A DNA stretch of 64,000 nucleotides, from assembly GCF_014805625.2 (NCBI RefSeq), contig NW_024003416.1, positions 603,516 to 667,515 on the forward strand. Reading direction: 5' to 3'. This document shows, one piece after another, positions 44,682 through 57,721 of this stretch. The notes under the pieces were generated by a model. That model saw only the letters and a program-made list of their open reading frames with translations, was not told the DNA's origin and searched no databases. Each line of letters begins with the position of its first letter. Positions within the stretch are counted from its first letter, which is position 1. Both the position numbers and the translations under genes were made by a program. The DNA is from Glossina fuscipes. Lineage: Eukaryota > Arthropoda > Insecta > Diptera > Glossinidae.

Positions 44682-45288
44682 TTATACCCATGGCGAGTAG
44701 AAACAGGACGCAAAGAACTGCTGTTGCTTACCAGCTGCGCTGTGTGAATTAACTACGGGGGGACTGCTATTACTACTGCCGTTGCATGCAGCTGTAACGG
44801 AAGCTGCTGCGGCAACAGCCGCATAGCCGTTGTACCCCATCTGGGAATATGAAGCTGCTGATACAGTGGCGGCAGCGTTGCTATTGTTGCCTAAATGCGA
44901 GTGAGAATGAGGGCTGTACGTTGTTTGACGAGCTGCGCAATTTTCCAGTATACTATTGTGATGTGTGGGTAAGGGCGGAGGTAGCCCGACGGTGTGGCCG
45001 TAAGTTCCTAAAGTGTCAAAGGTTGAACTTGTCTGGCTGGTAGTATTGCAGTTTATGCCCTGTAAATTGGCTGCAGTGCAAGTTATTTGACTACTACCTG
45101 CCGCGCTACCAAAACTACCTGGCATGCCATGATGATGGTGATGTGAATGTGAGATGGGCGGACGTAAAGATACATGACATTGGTAAAAAGATGATGAACC
45201 CAAATCTCTCTGCTGTGTTATGGGTGAACCAGGCATTGTTGTAATTGAAGGGTGGGAGTGCGTAAAGCTTGCCATCGGAGCAATTGAA
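44682..45288 (-). CDS. Last coding exon of a probable transcription factor
   Basis: Minus-strand exon. A splice acceptor (pyrimidine-rich TTTTCGTTTCAG) ends at 45289, and coding runs from 45288 to a TAA at 44682-44684, about 201 residues. The junction base completes a codon begun in the upstream exon; the first full codons read SIAPMASFTHSHPSITTMPG. Composition: a His run near residue 50 (ISHSHHHHHGMPG), Ser/Thr-rich linkers, SQMGYNGYAAVAAAA in the middle, and the ending QQQFFASCFYSPWV. His/Ala/Ser-rich tails ending in a short aromatic motif are common in fly developmental transcription factors. A Pax- or homeobox-type protein is my guess, but I cannot name the gene and no DNA-binding domain is in the window. 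No upstream exon was found up to 64 kb. Unlike its surroundings it has no stops or shifts. Confidence 0.75.
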
Positions 45289-45289
45289 C

Positions 45290-48200
45290 TGAAACGAAAA
45301 ACACGTCGGCGAATGTTGACCGTTAAAAATATGCTTATTTTTTATGAAGAACAAGGTCACCTTAGATAAGCATTACCTATGACAAATGTATAAGTGATCA
45401 AAACGCAAAATAGTTTAATATTTAAAATTGAGTATTAATATTGAAAGTAAAATAAAGGATTTTCGGTAAGCCGCTTTTACAATTCTGCATTTCACAATTT
45501 TATTTTTGAAATTTTCCAACCAAAAATGTACAGCAAACGTTGAATAGAAAACTCATTGAAAAGGAAACTTTTAGCGGAAAACAAAATATTTTGTGGAACG
45601 CAACAGGTTAAAAAGAAATCCGACCATGCAGCTTTTTCATGCTGGTCACAAGTTCAATTAACGCAGATTATTAACCTTTTCAAATACACGTTTTGCTACA
45701 ATCGTCCAACTTTAATCTAAAAGAAGTAAAAAAATTATATCCTAGTCGAATTATTTGTCGCCAAACCTTCTATACTCCCAAATTTTACTTGAAAAAATTT
45801 GAAGAAAATAAAATTTCGATAATCTATAACATTATAAAATTGGGTGTGGCTGGCTGTGCTAATTTGGTACAGCCTTAGAATCGCCAATATATGGAAACTT
45901 TTATTTATATAGGTTATGACTAATGAAAAAAGACCTCATTTTTGCTCTGAAGACAGTGAAGTTCTCGCTTCATATATTTTTCTATGGGCGTGCCCTTTGA
46001 CTGATTTGGACCAATTTCAACAACAAGAGCAAGAGCTTCCAATGTTTTTGCCAAATTTGGAGCCAGTATCTTTGCGAACGAAGAAGGCTTTCAACATATA
46101 TCATGGAAACGCGCAGACGGACATTATTAAATCGATTCCGAATTTGTTGCTAAACAGGAATACATATAATTTAAGAAGTCTCTAAGGGTTCTTTGTCGGA
46201 GTTGCAAGTATTTTTATAAAACGTAAATACCCCATCCTTCGATGTTTGTTGTAAAAATAAATATTGCGTAGTTTACGCTGGGTGCCGTTTTCAAAAACGT
46301 GATTCGAGAAGAAGCATGTAAAGCTTTGACATGTCCTATAGGCATGTTTGTACAATGTAGACTTTCTATTATATCTTCCTATTAATCTACTGCCACAGTA
46401 GATGAAAGCGCTGCCTATTTCAAATGTTCCTCCTCACTTTCGTCTCTCAAAGATTTATGGGTAGAAATTACCTCCTTTGCTGTAGCTATCAAAGACAGAA
46501 ACGTGTTTTGCCTATTGCGTGCTGCCAAATGATGGAAAAACCAGCAAAAAATATACAATTCCATGACCGAATTTATAACTAGTATTAAGATTTCTCCTTG
46601 GGAGCTTTACAGTAATAGTCAGAAATCTGTTGATACGCTTCCTTGTCGAGATTTGAGCAAATATCCCTCTTCCCATCATCATCCTCTCTGCCCAAAGTAC
46701 TACGACATCAGTTTCATGAATTCAAATACGTCTCAGCTTATGGAAAATGTTCCACGCTAAATCAGGCAACTATGTCTAAGGTAATCTCCCCGGGGACATG
46801 AAAGAATCAATAAAAAACTCGACTTCTCCTGTCGAAGCCTGACTACGTTTTGAAAATCACTCCGATCATCGCCTTATTGCACAAGAGTACAGGACATTGA
46901 CCGGCAAACGCGCACACGTTTTTGTTAAAAAGGTTTATCGCTACTGACAAAATAAAACCATTGCGTCAAGTTCTCAATACTAAAAATAAGGAGAACATAC
47001 ATTCACCTTACCTTATGCTAGAACGTTTCTCAAAAACAAGACTAAGTTTGTATCAGGCCAGATCCGGTAAAATATTTATTTAAAATAAATAACAACAAGA
47101 TGCTAGTAGCTTTGCCGTTGGGTGCCACTTGTAAGCATTGATACATAATTTATTGGTTGTATTCATCCGGATTCGTTACTATAATAAGAGCCACCTTAAC
47201 GCTGGCAATGTCAATCGCTAATTTAGATCGGCATTGTCCTCAGTCACAATATCAATGCTACCTCACTACTTATTTGATTCTTTGGCGTTACTGTTATCGC
47301 TAATGGTGTTACTGCTTTTCACTCAAATGCCGCTGTCGTTCTTGACCATAGTTGTTGGTGATGTAAGCGAACGGCATTTCCATAGTGGCTAGCAATATAC
47401 TTTTACAATTAATTCATGTCCTTGTTTTTATGTTTGCTGTTTAATATTATTATTTTCCACGTTCACAAGCATTTTTTCATATCTTCTTTTTAAAAATGAA
47501 ATGATAAATTAATATTACAGCATTATCTCCGTTACTGTCAAATATTTGTTACTTCCGAATATAAGTTGTTTAAAAACAAACGTATTGCATTTACATTGGG
47601 TCTATCAATCCTTACAATTTTAGTGTTGTGAAATGGGTGCAAGCAAAGGAAAAGGCAAGATGACTGCAAACTTGCTGCAAGTTAGCTGCATACTCTTATA
47701 TTATAAACTTATTGCCATTAACAAATCTTATACTTACTACAATAGGAGTTCTAACACGCTTTTACATCAAATGCATGCGATCCCACCTGCAAACCTTCGC
47801 TATGATTATGGTTATATATTTCTCAGCTACATATCTTCTAATAATATTCATTGAGGTATCTATCGTCAATTGAGGTATCGTTTTGCCAAAGCGGAGTGTT
47901 TTTCATTGGGTTATTGCTTAAACCCTGCTTAAAGCTAAATGTCGATTTCGAATGTTTGAGAATCATGAAATATATTGTTTTTTAATTTTGAGGAAGGGAA
48001 CAATTACGAAAAATTTTACGGATTTTCTTCTGCTGTATTCTGCAATCTTTATAAGATTTTTTTGATTTTAGCATCGGTAGGTGTAAGTAAACCCAAGTTT
48101 TTTTACACTGTCCTTTTTTACTCGATTTTGAAAGAACACGTTTCATCCATAAAAAAATATATGAAATTTTTGTCCTTGCACGAATCTCAACAGAATTTGG

Positions 48201-49940
48201 TTTTAATTTTGATATTGATTGTGTTAGTGACTTGGTCTGCTACGTGAAATACAAAAATTTTATGATCACTTCTTTCTTTATCTCGTTGTACTTCAACTTG
48301 AATACAGTATTTCGTTATTCAATACCTGTTTTGTGTTAGGGTGTTCTGTTCGTAGGATGCAATAAATAATTTCAATAAAATTTTGGAAGTTGATGTTCAT
48401 TTGTTGGTGCTCCGCTCCGAAATAAATAGGCACAATTATTATCAACTTTCAATATGGTTTCAATGGTTTGTACGTTGTTCTTACGGATTGAAGCTTCATT
48501 GTATATTAATTTTTTTTTATAGTAAATATGAGTTGTTGGTGTTTAAAAATATCTATCATGGATTTCATCATTACTTCTTTCCACGGGTTTTTGAAAAAAC
48601 TCGAAATAAATTTTTCATTTTCCACGATATTTGTAGGATATATCCCCATATGTCGCATGTATTTTTTACACGTATTTTGCGTGACATATCTACCTATCCA
48701 TTTTTAAGTAACATATCTACCGTGTAAGGAAAGAGTTAAGTGTATTTTTATTAACAGTAGGCTTGTCGCAAAGCATTTTTCTTTTACTATGTTTTGCTAA
48801 GACGTCTTTACTTTACTTGCAGGCTGATTTTAATTTAAAATATTTAATTCCTACCGAGCAGGCTTGAAACCATAAAAAAAATTAAACAATTTACATCTAT
48901 ACGTAGAGGGGATAAGTTCACATACATCTTTTAGGATTTCACCAACAAATATAGAGACAATAGATAAAACGAAAATATCTGTATCATCTATACCACTGAG
49001 AGTAGTCATGACATCAACAATTACCACACAATAAAAGTGATTACTACACCAACAACAATAATGAATGGAATGACAATCACAACTACAACAAGAAAAATAT
49101 CAAGAGCGAAAAAAACAGCAAACAGAAAATAGCCATATCTATTTATCTACAATTTAGTTAGAATGAATATATTTTTATTTGACCACTCAGAAAATGTCTT
49201 TCATGTAGACATGGTGCTAATGATATGGTTAGAAAGGACTGCAGGTTGGGAGTCGGGCAACAAGACATTTGCGTAGGTTCGATTTGAAAGTCGAAACGTC
49301 TGATAAAGAAGGAAAGACAACTGCAGGATTGTTTCAAAGACTGGTCTAAAGAATGGCCAGTCGTGATGTCAAGCACCGCTGGTAAAGACGCTGGTTGATG
49401 AATTAATGAGCTTTATGTCGACGGTGACAACGTTTCGTTACAAAAGAGTTGCAAGACACAGTAACAAAAAAGCAACTTTTCACGTTAATATGAAAATAAA
49501 TTTGAATTGTCATTTAAAATAAAAATAGAAACAAAGCCAAACTATGGTTAAAAACTATCGACAAAAGGTAAAATGGCAAGTTGAGTGAAATTTTTATTTT
49601 TTGAATAAATTATAAATAAAGTTTGCCTGAAGTCAAATATCAGAAAAAGTTAGTCAAGAGTTAACCAGGCAAAAAAAAAAGATGTATGATATTAATCAAA
49701 GTCTGAAGCCGAACAAAGCAAAGCACGCAGATTTATGGAATAAAGAAGAGAACTCCTGAAATTGAAGTGCAAATAATCAAGTCTAAAAGTGAGAAGGCTG
49801 AAGCAGATCTTAATAATAACGTAGAATCTAAATATTTGAAATAATGAAGTAGTAATTGGTCAGTGTCAGTGTCTAAACGCTGAGTCAAAAGATAAAAATC
49901 TATGAGTTAACTAATCAGGCTATAAACCTGAACACACTGT
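45290..49940. other. Presumed intron upstream of the exon; no exon or element recognised
   Basis: AT-rich. Frames at 45916-46185, 46563-46760, 47633-47854, 47975-48247 and 48383-48727 were read and have no domain signature, no splice context that convinces, and no match in the window. Confidence 0.45.
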
Positions 49941-49949
49941 AATACCGCT

Positions 49950-50760
49950 GTTCCAAATCAAAAAAGTGTTCAAGCGTATTGGCCCAGCGTATTGTAAAGA
50001 ATAACTTGCAATTCTGGTCGTTATGGATTTTTGCAGCTGTTGATTATCAATTTTTAAAAAACTTATATCGAACATTCTGTCGGAAAATCAATGAAGTCAT
50101 ATCTTGACAATAGGTGACAATGTGAAGGCTGATAAGTGTTTGTCTGCTCTTAAAAAAGTCTCCTCTGCGGTACATCAACGTTCAACATTAGAGCCAATTT
50201 TGTTTAGCATATTTAGTGATACCTTAATAGCTTGTTATTACAATTAGAAACTTTGCCTTCGTGCTCGTCAAACGGCCATTGAGACTTGTTGAAAAGCTTG
50301 CTGACTGAATAGATGAAAATCTGCGCAACATTGCTGTTTGGTCCAGCGTTCTGTTCGCTACTAAGATTGAATTTGTCTGTGTTCCTTCTAACGTTTCAAA
50401 CCAAATTCTATATTAAATTCATATGATTACATTATATACACCACCGAAAGAATACGTAAGAAAATTGTGGTTATCATCTTCACCATTTATATGCCTGATA
50501 AAATTAGAGTGAAACTAATTCAATGCCTTATTATTCATCTTATATTTTACGATTTTCCTGTGTACTGTAATCTTCTAAAACTGTACTGTAAGCTTCTAAA
50601 AAAAGAATATTGAAACATCAAACATTGAAACATCATAACTTTCATTCACAATTCTCGATTGAAGTCATTCTTAAATGCAAAATTCATCTTCTAACACACA
50701 CGAGCCATAAGCTGACGTTTGTTAAATTCAAAAGAAGAATGAACCGTATGACGTGAAGTT
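49950..50760 (+). pseudogene. LINE reverse transcriptase relic (CR1/Jockey type)
   Basis: The plus strand reads VHQRSTLEPILFSIFSDTL near 50170-50226, a degraded SGVPQGSTLGPILFSIFIND block. Later frames carry VRKIVVIIFTIYMPDKIRVK (thumb-like) and LTHTSHKLTFVKFKRRMN (the C-terminal FKRxL-type end). Heavily decayed; clade uncertain. Confidence 0.45.
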
Positions 50761-51063
50761 AAGGAATAGTCACCTTATTAATATAAAATAAATTGAAAAT
50801 ACTTTCTCAAAGGTGCCTTAAAGGGGAAAAACTGTGCTTTATGATTTTAATCATGACTGAATTTATTCTGTAATTACTTGATAATTTATTACATTTTGTA
50901 CAGATTTTAAGTTATGCAATGTTGTTTACATAAAATACATATACGTCTTTTTGTAACTAGACCTAAAAAACGTCAAGTTCAAGCAAATGGGATTTGGTTA
51001 TTTAGAAAACTTAGAAATCACCTTCAACATATTTTAAATAAGATCTGCAATTTTCCACATATA

Positions 51064-52310
51064 TTAGTTTGGGGAAAAAGAAATCCATTATTTTTATATG
51101 AAATTCAGGACTTTATTTAACATGCTTCTGATTGTCCGATTTGGGTCAAATATGCACCGTTCTGTTGTACGATTTGTTGCCATTTTAAAGGTAACTTCAA
51201 AACGCCTCTCATAGAAGTCCTGGTCTCTATTTGCAAAAAACTCTAGTCGATTTTCACAATACTCCCTAGATTCCAATTTTTTATCATTAAAGAAATTTTG
51301 CAATGCAAGAAAAAGATGATAATCGCTTGGTGCCAAGTCCGGACTGTATGGCGGATGCATTAAAACTTCCCAACCAAGCTCCCGTAGATGTGTGTGGCCT
51401 AGCGTTGTCCTGGTGGAACACGACACCTCTCCTTTTGGCCAATTCTGGCCGTTTCTGGTCAATCGCTATCTTCAAACGGTCCAGTTGTTGACAGTAGAGA
51501 TCAGAATTTAGCGTTTGGCCATATGGAAGCAACTCATAATAAATAATCTCCTTCCAGTCCCACCAAATGCATAGCAAAACCTTCCTGGCCGTTAGTCCTG
51601 GTTTGACTACCTTTTGAGGTGCCTCACCGCTCTTTGACCACGATCGTTTTCGCACAGGGTTATCGTATGTGATCCATTTCTCATCTCCAGTCACCATCAG
51701 TTTAAGAAATGGGTCTATCTCATTCCGTTTGGCCAAGGCTTCGCAGATGGAAATTCGATCCGTCATGTTTTTTTCTGTGTAATTGGTGTGGCACCCAAAC
51801 ATCGAGCTTCTTTTTGAATCCAGCTTTGTGTAAATGGTTTAAAACTGTTTTATGGTCGATTTTTAGCTCCTGGGCGATGTTACGACTGCTACTCAACTTC
51901 GATCACTTCTCCGATTTTACCGACATTTTCAACGACCGGCCTACCTGTGGGAGGTGCATCTTTAACATCAAAAATTCCTGAACGGAATCTACGAAACCAA
52001 AATTGCACATAATTGGCTGTTACAGTATCGGAACCATTCACAATTTTAGCCGCCTGGCTTGCATTTTCGCCTTTGTCAAAGAAAAGCTGTAAAATGTACC
52101 GAATTTTCTCTTTGTTCACTTCCATTTTTAACATGCTGTAACTCACAACTGAATGCACCGAACAAAAAACAGCAAAAGAATTTTTTTTACTGCGAAATGT
52201 CACCTTTCCAACGAGCATAAATCTGAAATTGTTTGATCGATACTTTACGAGAAATCTATCAGTGCAGCCATCTACCGAAAAAATAATGGATTTCTTTTTC
52301 CCCAAACTAA
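51064..52310 (-). mobile_element. Mariner transposon C, longest copy
   Basis: TIRs TTAGTTTGGGGAAAAAGAAATCC at 51064 and the inverse ending at 52310, with TA at 51062-51063 and 52311-52312; 1247 bp. This is the most complete family member here. The left flank ATATTAGTTTGGGGAAAAAG is the same as that of B and D, as expected from the TIR. Confidence 0.9.
51094..52125 (-). pseudogene. Mariner transposase, frameshifted (copy C)
   Basis: Starts MEVNKEKIRYILQLFFDKGE at 52125. VYG before SDTVTANYVQ is missing. A deletion near 51890 removes the NMPV-coding bases after the DNA-binding region and shifts the frame. The middle piece (51802-51287) has MVTGDEKWITYDN (Asp 1), KPGLTARKVLLCIWWDWKE and VVFHQDNARPHTS (Asp 2). 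Directly after HTS the frame shifts again, exactly as in copy A; LRELGWEVLMHPPYSPDLAP (Asp 3) continues in the third piece (51462-51094). That piece then reaches EFFANRDQDFYERRFEV-type C-terminal sequence, which is absent from A. Confidence 0.85.
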
Positions 52311-52312
52311 TA

Positions 52313-53280
52313 TTATTTATTTATATATTATTTTTTGTTAGTTTTTAAATATTATTATTTTTATTTTTTATTTATATAGACTGAATACAATATACCCACA
52401 ACATCAACTCGGAGTTAGCCCATTCTAGAGCCTTTCAATAAAAATAATAGTGCTCAACCGCTTTTATCGACGTTTAGAAACTATAAATGAAAAGTGGCAT
52501 GGAGGATTTCTACAAAACGGCAGCATGTTCTTGTTCCAATCGATCTTTTGTTACAAGAGTTGAGCATTGCTTTTTCATAGGACCAATATATAGATGCTAG
52601 AAAATAATCTTCAGGCTCCTTCAAAATGCTTTAAATCATTTAGGAAAATGGCCTTGTTACTTTTAGCTGAAGATAGGAGAATTCTCAACAACTAATTTAG
52701 ATATTTAAATTATAAATTATTAGATGTACTTCTTTCACTGCAACTGTATAAAGAACGCAGCCGTATATATATGTATATATATATTGTTGATCGACCTTAA
52801 TTTCAAGTTTGGCCTACTCTATGCTACACTGTTCAAAATGTGCGCACCGGCCACATTAGGAGGAAAATGCCTGTAATACCCAACCGTGGAATGAGTTTCC
52901 ACTCCTACTCATGCAAAAATGCAACTATGTCAAGCTTACCTGGCTTTTTATCTTCCCTTATACCTTGCATATTGTTGCCGCCGAAAAATCCGAGCAGTAC
53001 GGGGTAACACATAAAAGAAAAGTAAAGAGCTAACGAAAAATTCAACTTTCAGTTTAGTTTTTACGTGGTTTGTGCATAATTTTTTTGTTTGTCTTCAATT
53101 TGACGACGAACATATTCCGCGCATTCTTCAACCCTTTTTAGTTGCAATATCTTTAATTTAAAAATATTTTTCTTTCTAAATTCACCACGAACTCTGAAGT
53201 CATTTGTGACTCGTAACGATCTAGTGACAATATTCCTGCACGACCGGGAGATATGGGAAACGGTAGGAAGATTTGCAAAA
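52313..53280. other. No recognisable feature
   Basis: AT-rich with a (TATATA)n patch near 52765-52785. No motifs. Confidence 0.45.
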
Positions 53281-53289
53281 ACAAAGAAA

Positions 53290-53455
53290 CGAATAGCGTC
53301 AACGTAGGCTCGTAGACAGTGCCTCCCTGTGGAGATATATTTTGGCGGTCATGACCTAGGATAGGGATAGGACTGTAGATTGTATTTAATGGATTAAAAA
53401 GCTTGCACTAGCCAAACTAGGCGGATTTCCATCCTTAAAAAATAAAATAAAATAT
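53290..53455 (+). repeat. R1-like 3' UTR fragment with A-rich tail
   Basis: GCGTCAACGTAGGCTCGTAG and the following CTCCCTGTGGAG...GGTCATG...GGATTAAA...TTGCACT...AGGCGGATTTCCATCCTTAA matches, diverged, the 3' end at 2125-2310 (minus). It ends in AAAAAATAAAATAAAATAT. Confidence 0.6.
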
Positions 53456-53589
53456 ATATGTATAAAAATGTATACTTATATATGTTATCCGTCTGTATTA
53501 TATCGTTCAAACAAACAAGCAAACAATCCAACATACAAGTATACCTGCATATATATCAATATACAGGCAAATAATTACGCACTCACAGT

Positions 53590-54560
53590 TGACTTTGGTG
53601 GTTTTGCTAAAAAAAGGCAAATAACTCTGGACGATATCCCGGCTCTTACCTCCCGCTATGTATGACTGACACAGCTGGGAGGGTACTAGAAATCTTGATT
53701 AGGACCATCCTAAAAGAGTACCTCAATAAATTAGAAGATATATCAAAAAATCAATACGGTTTTCGGAAGAAATGCTTCACCGTAAATGTGATAAAAAAGG
53801 CAATTAGCATAACACGTAAGGCCATTTAAAGTAAAATATTATGGTTTAATAATAAAGAGTACTGTGCCGTGAGGACGTTGCATATAAAAGATACCTTTAA
53901 TTCGGCCAGCTCCTTCGTATTCAATTCTAATGGTTCTCAGTTATTTACCCGGGAGGACCCTTGTATATCAAACATCAGGGTGTGCCAAGAAATACATAAC
54001 TATGCCGAGTGTTCCTCAACAATTTGTGCTCGGGTCCTTAGTATGGATTATTCTGTATGACCCAGGGCTGGCATTGCCGGTTCTCAAAAGGTGCGAACAC
54101 TTTTGGATGTGTGGACGACATTGCGATAGCCATCGTAGTTAAGGAGTTAACCCAAATTCACCAAATCAGAACGGAAGCCTTCGTGCTTGTAAAAGATTGT
54201 TAATTAAATATCTCGACGTGATGATTAATGCTCGCATGACAGTTACTACGCAGTTCCATATCGTATGCGAGAAAGCAAGTCGGATGTACGCTGCTTTAAG
54301 CAGGACGATGGCAAATTTTGCGAGAGGAAAAGGAGCAAATGTAGCAAGCAAGTCTAGCTTTATGGCAAACAGCCTAGAACAATTCTAGCTCTGATAGATG
54401 GGTCAGTAAATTGGTCATAATTGCTTTCGGCAGTACTTACGTAAGAATGGACATGATGGCAAACCATATTGCCCAGAAAGTGGAAAACAAGATGCAGCTA
54501 CTGAGCATACAACGTTTCACTGTCTAAGATCTACCAAGATTGTAAATCGGGTAACAACTT
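53590..54560 (+). pseudogene. R1-like LINE RT relic, copy A
   Basis: The plus strand reads AGRVLEILIRTILKEYLNKL and NQYGFRKKCFTVNVIKKAI (53675-53810), then LHIKDTFNSAS (53880, the usual LDIxNAFN with the catalytic Asp), VPQQFVLGSLVW (54003-54040), FGCVDDIAIAIVV (54100-54145, the GFADDIA block) and IKYLDVMINARMTVTTQFHI (54205-54265). The C-terminal knuckle is CPESGKQDAATEHTTFHCLR (54470-54530). Stops and frame changes are present. Same broad group as the minus-strand element at 7.3-10.5 kb. Confidence 0.75.
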
Positions 54561-54689
54561 AATAGCGTTTATGCTGCATCAGCTTGAAATTTGGCACCAA
54601 GAACGCAAGCAAAATAATAATATGAAAAGTTTGATTAGAAGAGACTCTGCGTTGTCATCACGTTAGACATTACACGCTAAAAGATTACT

Positions 54690-55260
54690 GAATAACACAG
54701 GTGGCAATGTTAAAAAATACAGGTTTACAGCAGGTTTACCACAACTCTCAATCCTAGACCCCTTTCTGCGGAATTTTATATATGACGACCTGCTGAACAT
54801 GGATCTTTCAAAAGAAGCGATATTTATAGGGCATGCAGATGACGTTGCCCTGAGTGTGCAGTAAACGTCGATTTTGCTAATGAAGCTTTTAGCAAACGAT
54901 AGATTTCGTCGAATAAGCAGATGACTACATAAGTCTAAACTGAAACTTTCCGTGAGGAAAAGTGAAACTATACTGATGACAGATAAAATGATGTCCTAAG
55001 TGCCGAAAATAGAGGTGAATAGGCTCAGTATCTAAATCAATTCAATTTTAAGAGATGACGAAGCGTCATTAGATACGAGATTAACTTCACCGCACCAAAT
55101 AAAAAGGGTTACGAATAAAATATTGGCATCTGCAACCACCTTGAGCAAAGTTACGTCAAACATGCGCGGACCAAAAAATGTTAGTCAAAAATTTATATGT
55201 AGCATAGTCTATGCGCCAATAATGTCAAATTTGAGCAGAAGAAATGTTGCGAAGTAAACA
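54690..55260 (+). pseudogene. R1-like LINE RT relic, copy B
   Basis: TAGLPQLSILDPFLRNFIYD (54729-54788) corresponds to AGVPQGSVLGPLLWNxxYD. IGHADDVALSVQ (about 54826-54862) is the catalytic Asp pair. KILASATTLSKVTSNMRGPK and CSIVYAPIMSNL (55117-55230) are the thumb. It overlaps in RT content with copy A, so these are two separate insertions rather than one element. Confidence 0.7.
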
Positions 55261-55529
55261 TCTTCAACGAAAGCTGGAAGCGAGGTCGCGACGTCCAGCA
55301 TAATATTATGAGTATCAACAATACATAAGCGACTGCCGCGGGGTAATGCGAAAGCGGTTTCGGGATGGTCTTTATCACCGTGGAGGGCCACTTTCCACCA
55401 GTTTAAAGTGCGCTACCACTTCGTCCAAATAAAAAAAGGAAACAAATAGCCCTCTCTTCTTCTTCAGTAGTACTAGAACTTCAGTAGTAACCAGACTGAA
55501 TTCTGTCTACGAAGAAATTCTGGGTAGTA

Positions 55530-57475
55530 GGAAATACTGGTCCACGGCCCTAAATATTTTTATTTAGTTTTTATAAGTTTGCCAACTTCACAAGACATTA
55601 TCTATATATCCTTCGCAAGTTTCTTGCAATGATCCCGAATTCTCTGGTGATATTGGAACCTCAAATCTCTTTGCTAAATGATGAAATTTTTCAACAGCTT
55701 ATTCCGATTCCGATTTAATTGTTAACTATCTATATAGAAGTGACTCGGTTTCGACTCCTAATTTGGTCAATTCAGAAAAACGTGTTTTACATAGTTTGAG
55801 CTCTCTAAAATATAGTTGCGCGCCTGGAGATTCCATTATGTTTTCTGTTTGTGATGGGATGGTGGTTTCTTTATTCCACTTCATAAATGAAGAAACAGAC
55901 ATCATGTTGGGAACTATAGAGATATTGCCAACTTGAGTGTCTTACCTAAATTGCTTCAATGAATTGTTACTCAGCATTTAGCTTTGCTATCAAATATTAT
56001 ATTTCGTCGTGCCAGCAGGTTACCTAAACGAAAGATCAACTCTTACAATTTACTTACCATGTTTTCAAGGCTTTATCTAGTGGTTCTTGCATGGATATCA
56101 CGTATACTGATTTTAGTAAAGCGTTTGACTTAGTTAACCATAATTTATTTATCTTCAAACTCCATGCCTCTAGCTTCCCTTTGTACGTGGTAAAATGACT
56201 AAGCGTTTATCTACCTAACAGATCATTCAGGATTCTTTTCAACTTCATTACCGCGGATGAATTTCCGGTGACGCCCCCAAGGCTTCCACTTATGGCCCCT
56301 TTTATTTAATCTATACATTAATGATTTCTCCTCGATGATTAAATCTAGTCAGATCTTAATGTACGTGGACGATGTTAAACGGTTTCCTTCCTTCTTCTTG
56401 GAATCGCAATCGTATCAGCTTCAAATTGACTTAAATAATTCGGTCATATGGCGTTCATAAATTTTCTAAAACAATGTAAGAAGCTCTCTTTCTCAAGCTG
56501 GAAATCATTCAGTACTTAGTATTTTATCGACTCACACAAGTGGTAATACGTAAATTCGTTCATCGAATTAGGAGTTCTATTCGACCATAGTTTACTTTTT
56601 AATGTTCACATTGAGCTCTTTTTAAGTAAAGCTAGGTCCGCGCTAGGTTTCATTAAGAGGCGATCCAAAGAGCTTAAGGATCCTTACAACGGATTTACAT
56701 GTGCTTAGCTAGTACAATATTTAAGTATGGCTCGGTTGTGTGGTCTACTTCCTATAGATGTTATCTAGATTCAATTGAATCCGTTCAAAAGCAATTCTAG
56801 CTGCTTGCCCTTACGAATTTCTCTACTCTTGTGTCTCGGTTTCCTTAAGAAAAAAAATTGCTTCTGTTAGCCTTACCATCACTTGAGAAACGACGATTTA
56901 TTCTTGGTGTTTCCTTCTTATTTCAATTAATTAATGGTACTATCGATTCGTATATATTAGTTGGTTAGATAAGCTTTAATGTCCCTAATCGTTTTTTAGG
57001 CACTTTATTTTCATTAAGCTATGTTAATGTAAATATAATTATGAGATGTTTAATCCGTGCAGAGTTGTTTCCAGAAACCTAAATGATATCCATCACTTAA
57101 TCCCTATATCGGATTGTTTAAAGTCTATTACAACCACTTTGCTTAGTAAGTGCGATGTACCTATGCCGAATTCAAATTAATTTGCAATCTTAACAGCTAC
57201 CTAAAATAGTTGAATTTATTTATTGTTATCGGCTGACAAACTTTTGATTGTTTGCAATGTTGTAAAGGGTCATATGCAACTCGGATCTTTACTTTACTCT
57301 TTGCTCTTTTGTGTGTGCCTCTGTGCTATACGTGCACATCCTTTTTGTTTCTTTATTTTTTATTTATTAATGCATGATTTATTTATTTACTTTTTTTTTT
57401 ATATAATTTGTGTTACTTTTATTATATTAGATCTGTTTCCTTTGTAAATAAATAAACAAAAAAATAAACAACTAT
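55530..57475 (+). mobile_element. CR1-clade LINE, 5'-truncated decayed copy (copy 4)
   Basis: Collinear at nucleotide level with 5280-7320 of copy 1. Examples are TTTGAGCTCTCTAAAATATAG (near 55797), GCTCGGTTGTGTGGTCTAC (near 56730), ACTTGAGAAACG (near 56881) and the 3' UTR with GTAAATAAATAAAC at 57445-57465. RT blocks remain as fragments: TDFSKAFDLVNH (56110), YVDDVKRF (56360). Numerous stops and deletions. The start near 55530 is internal to ORF2, consistent with 5' truncation at insertion. Confidence 0.8.
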
Positions 57476-57721
57476 CGAAATTTTATTTGTTCAGATTTAC
57501 AAATTTCCTTGCGACGAACCATTTGGAAAGCCCTGAGTCGCATCCCAGCTACAAATACCCCGTTTCAACGTATCTAAACGTGAAGTAAATTCTTTAAAAC
57601 GCATAAGCCATTCAAAATATTGAGAGATATTAAGGGTGAATTGAGCTTCTGTAAGTTTGTCAATTCTAAAAGAACGACGAAATAATGGGAAGGACGGGTT
57701 TCTCATCTCTTATGAGATATG

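Noticed and set aside
52126..52305. In-frame extension MGKKKSIIFSVDGC upstream of the mariner start
   Set aside because: It is the translation of the terminal repeat and leader; the usual start is MEVNKEKI, conserved in A, B and C.
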